DNA of 6,778 bases, taken from positions 1 through 6,778 of the forward strand of contig CANMWW010000121.1 in the NCBI GenBank assembly GCA_947500965.1. The letters are read 5' to 3'. The stretch's first letter is position 1; each line of letters starts with the position of its first letter. A program made the translations under genes and the position numbers. The DNA comes from Alphaproteobacteria bacterium. Its GTDB lineage: Bacteria; Pseudomonadota; Alphaproteobacteria; CACIAM-22H2. The notes beneath the pieces are model-generated. The model did not search any database. It was not told the origin of the DNA and saw only the letters and a program-made list of their open reading frames with translations. Shown here piece by piece: positions 6,057 through 6,778 of this stretch.

Positions 6057-6778
6057 CGGCCGCGGCGGTCCTGCCGGAAGTCGTGCTGGAAGCCTTCGCG
6101 ATCGGTGCATCGGGCGAGATCGTCGCCCACGCGGCGACAGGTGAGCGTGTCGGGATTCCATGTCGTGCCACCGGGCGCGCAGGTCACTCCGGGTTGCCGT
6201 GTCGTCATGGTGCCACCCGCGAAGCCGGCCTCGACCGGAGCCTGGCAGGAGAAGCGGCCCGAGGACGGGCAGACGACCGATGTCTCGCGCGTTCCCTGGC
6301 CATTCATCCCGAAGCAGATCCTGCCGGCCTCGACACGGCATGTCTCCGAGCGCCCGTCGCCATGCCGCAAGCGGCCTTGCGTCTCCGCGCCCAGCATCCA
6401 GCAGCCCTCGAGCATGCCGAGGTCGCCGGCGTCCCAGCGCGACGCGGGCAGGGCCGGCGAGGGTTCCGGCGGCTTCGGCGGCGGAGCGGGCGGAGGCGGA
6501 GGCGGAGGAGGTGGAGGTGGAGGTGGAGGTGGAGGCGGCGCAGGCGCAGGCGCGGGTGGCTGGGTCTCCGGTGGCTTGGGCGGTTCGGGCGGCATGGGTG
6601 GCTCGGGCAGGGGACATGCGGCGCGTCGCGCGCCGAGCTCGGCCTCGAGCTCGGCGCTCCTGCGGGGCAGCGCGCGGCCGCGCTCCTCCTCGCGCAGCAA
6701 CTCGGCCAGCTCCGCCATCTGCCCCGGCTCGGCGCGGCACACCGGCTCGGCGCGCGGGAAGAGGCCGAGCACGGGCCC
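6053..6778 (-). CDS. Membrane-anchored protein B, C-terminal part: coiled coil, polyproline stalk and eight-cysteine head (5' end outside window)
   Basis: The frame is open to the right edge; 241 residues are visible, beginning GPVLGLFPRAEPVCRAEPGQ. This equals residues 191-210 of protein A, so the missing N-terminus very probably holds the same membrane segment. An internal GTG at 6772 is not a credible start because homology continues past it. Next come a charged helical stretch between two cysteines, a proline-rich stalk with 17 consecutive prolines, and a head of about 130 residues unrelated to that of A. The head has eight cysteines (in EGCW, SETC, RICFG, VVCPS, FSCQ, VTCAP, LTCRR and ARCTD), likely four disulfides in the periplasm. 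Notable motifs are LEGCW, CFGMNGQG and a C-terminal TCAPGGTTWNPDTLTCRR. This head recalls SrfA-family C-termini in my memory, at low confidence. The stop overlaps an ATG (ATGA) leading to the 18-codon ORF before protein A. Relative to A, the helical stretch has Arg-to-Pro and Ile-to-Ser changes. Confidence 0.82.
   Translation of the reverse strand, partial: GPVLGLFPRAEPVCRAEPGQMAELAELLREEERGRALPRRSAELEAELGARRAACPLPEPPMPPEPPKPPETQPPAPAPAPPPPPPPPPPPPPPPPPAPPPKPPEPSPALPASRWDAGDLGMLEGCWMLGAETQGRLRHGDGRSETCRVEAGRICFGMNGQGTRETSVVCPSSGRFSCQAPVEAGFAGGTMTTRQPGVTCAPGGTTWNPDTLTCRRVGDDLARCTDREGFQHDFRQDRRGR
6488..6538 (-). repeat. 17-codon polyproline tract in protein B, containing a GGAGGT hexamer repeat
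   Basis: Seventeen consecutive proline codons. Four exact GGAGGT units (+ strand) lie at 6507-6530. The repeat unit differs from the GGCGGA unit in protein A, so the tracts have expanded or changed independently since the duplication, while tract length stayed almost equal (17 against 18). Confidence 0.9.
6579..6778. repeat. Direct repeat copy 2 (membrane end and coiled coil of protein B)
   Basis: Partner of 5221-5420, with 191/200 matching bases and a perfect 112-bp block at 6667-6778 that runs to the window edge. The perfect identity probably continues beyond the window into the membrane segment and perhaps the N-terminal domain. Confidence 0.95.

Noticed and set aside
4966..6144. + strand open frame with a long polyglycine run
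   Set aside because: The glycines are the reverse complement of the proline codons of protein A. The rest is Ser/Ala/Arg-rich, typical antisense translation in high-GC DNA.
4720..6171. Long - strand open frame preceding the small exported protein
   Set aside because: Its translation is low-complexity Arg/Ala and Thr-rich repeats lying over proteins A and B in a different frame. Only its end (from 4683 or 4719) makes a sensible protein.
5100..6538. CRISPR-like or tandem-repeat array reading of the GG-rich stretches
   Set aside because: There are no spacers. The repeats are short in-frame proline codons inside genes.
5221..6778. Duplicated segment as an insertion sequence or transposon end
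   Set aside because: The repeated DNA is coding in both copies and in direct orientation. No transposase, terminal inverted repeats or target duplications were seen.

Overview
The window is very GC-rich (a permease stretch counted by hand is about 78% GC), with GC-dominated third codon positions and tightly packed, overlapping genes. Two-membrane features are present: FbpB-type transport, a DUF2333-like protein, and Sec-exported or membrane-anchored proteins with many cysteines. This suggests a high-GC proteobacterium, most likely an alphaproteobacterium. That assignment is an inference from composition and gene families. No rRNA, tRNA, CRISPR array, transposase or origin was seen.

Left half, + strand (1-4292). 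The window opens inside an ABC transporter ATPase (H-loop plus TOBE region). It overlaps by 4 nt a fused two-domain permease of the iron(III)/FbpB or aminoalkylphosphonate/PhnU type. The permease overlaps by 4 nt (ATGA) a soluble PAS histidine kinase, which has a lower-GC, less biased N-terminal coding stretch than its neighbours. This suggests an importer whose kinase is made from the same transcript; no response regulator is visible here. After 52 nt comes a membrane-anchored DUF2333-family protein.

Right half, - strand (4312-6778). A second gene set converges on the first, with only 19 bp between stop codons and a small GC hairpin in that gap. In transcription order it contains: (i) the C-terminal part of a membrane-anchored protein B, entering from the right edge; (ii) an 18-codon ORF overlapping B's stop by ATGA; (iii) a complete 424-residue protein A; and (iv) a small signal-peptide protein. 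A and B are paralogues. Their transmembrane end, coiled-coil segment and polyproline stalk are nearly the same, including a 112-bp block of identical DNA, but they end in unrelated, probably periplasmic heads. A carries a two-cysteine, probably beta-rich head and B an eight-cysteine head.

The most interesting feature is this tandem pair: one anchor and stalk carrying two different heads, with a recent duplication or gene-conversion footprint. The architecture and the 'EGCW ... CF..NGQG' head resemble what I remember of SrfA-family proteins from srfABC clusters. That is recollection, not a search result.
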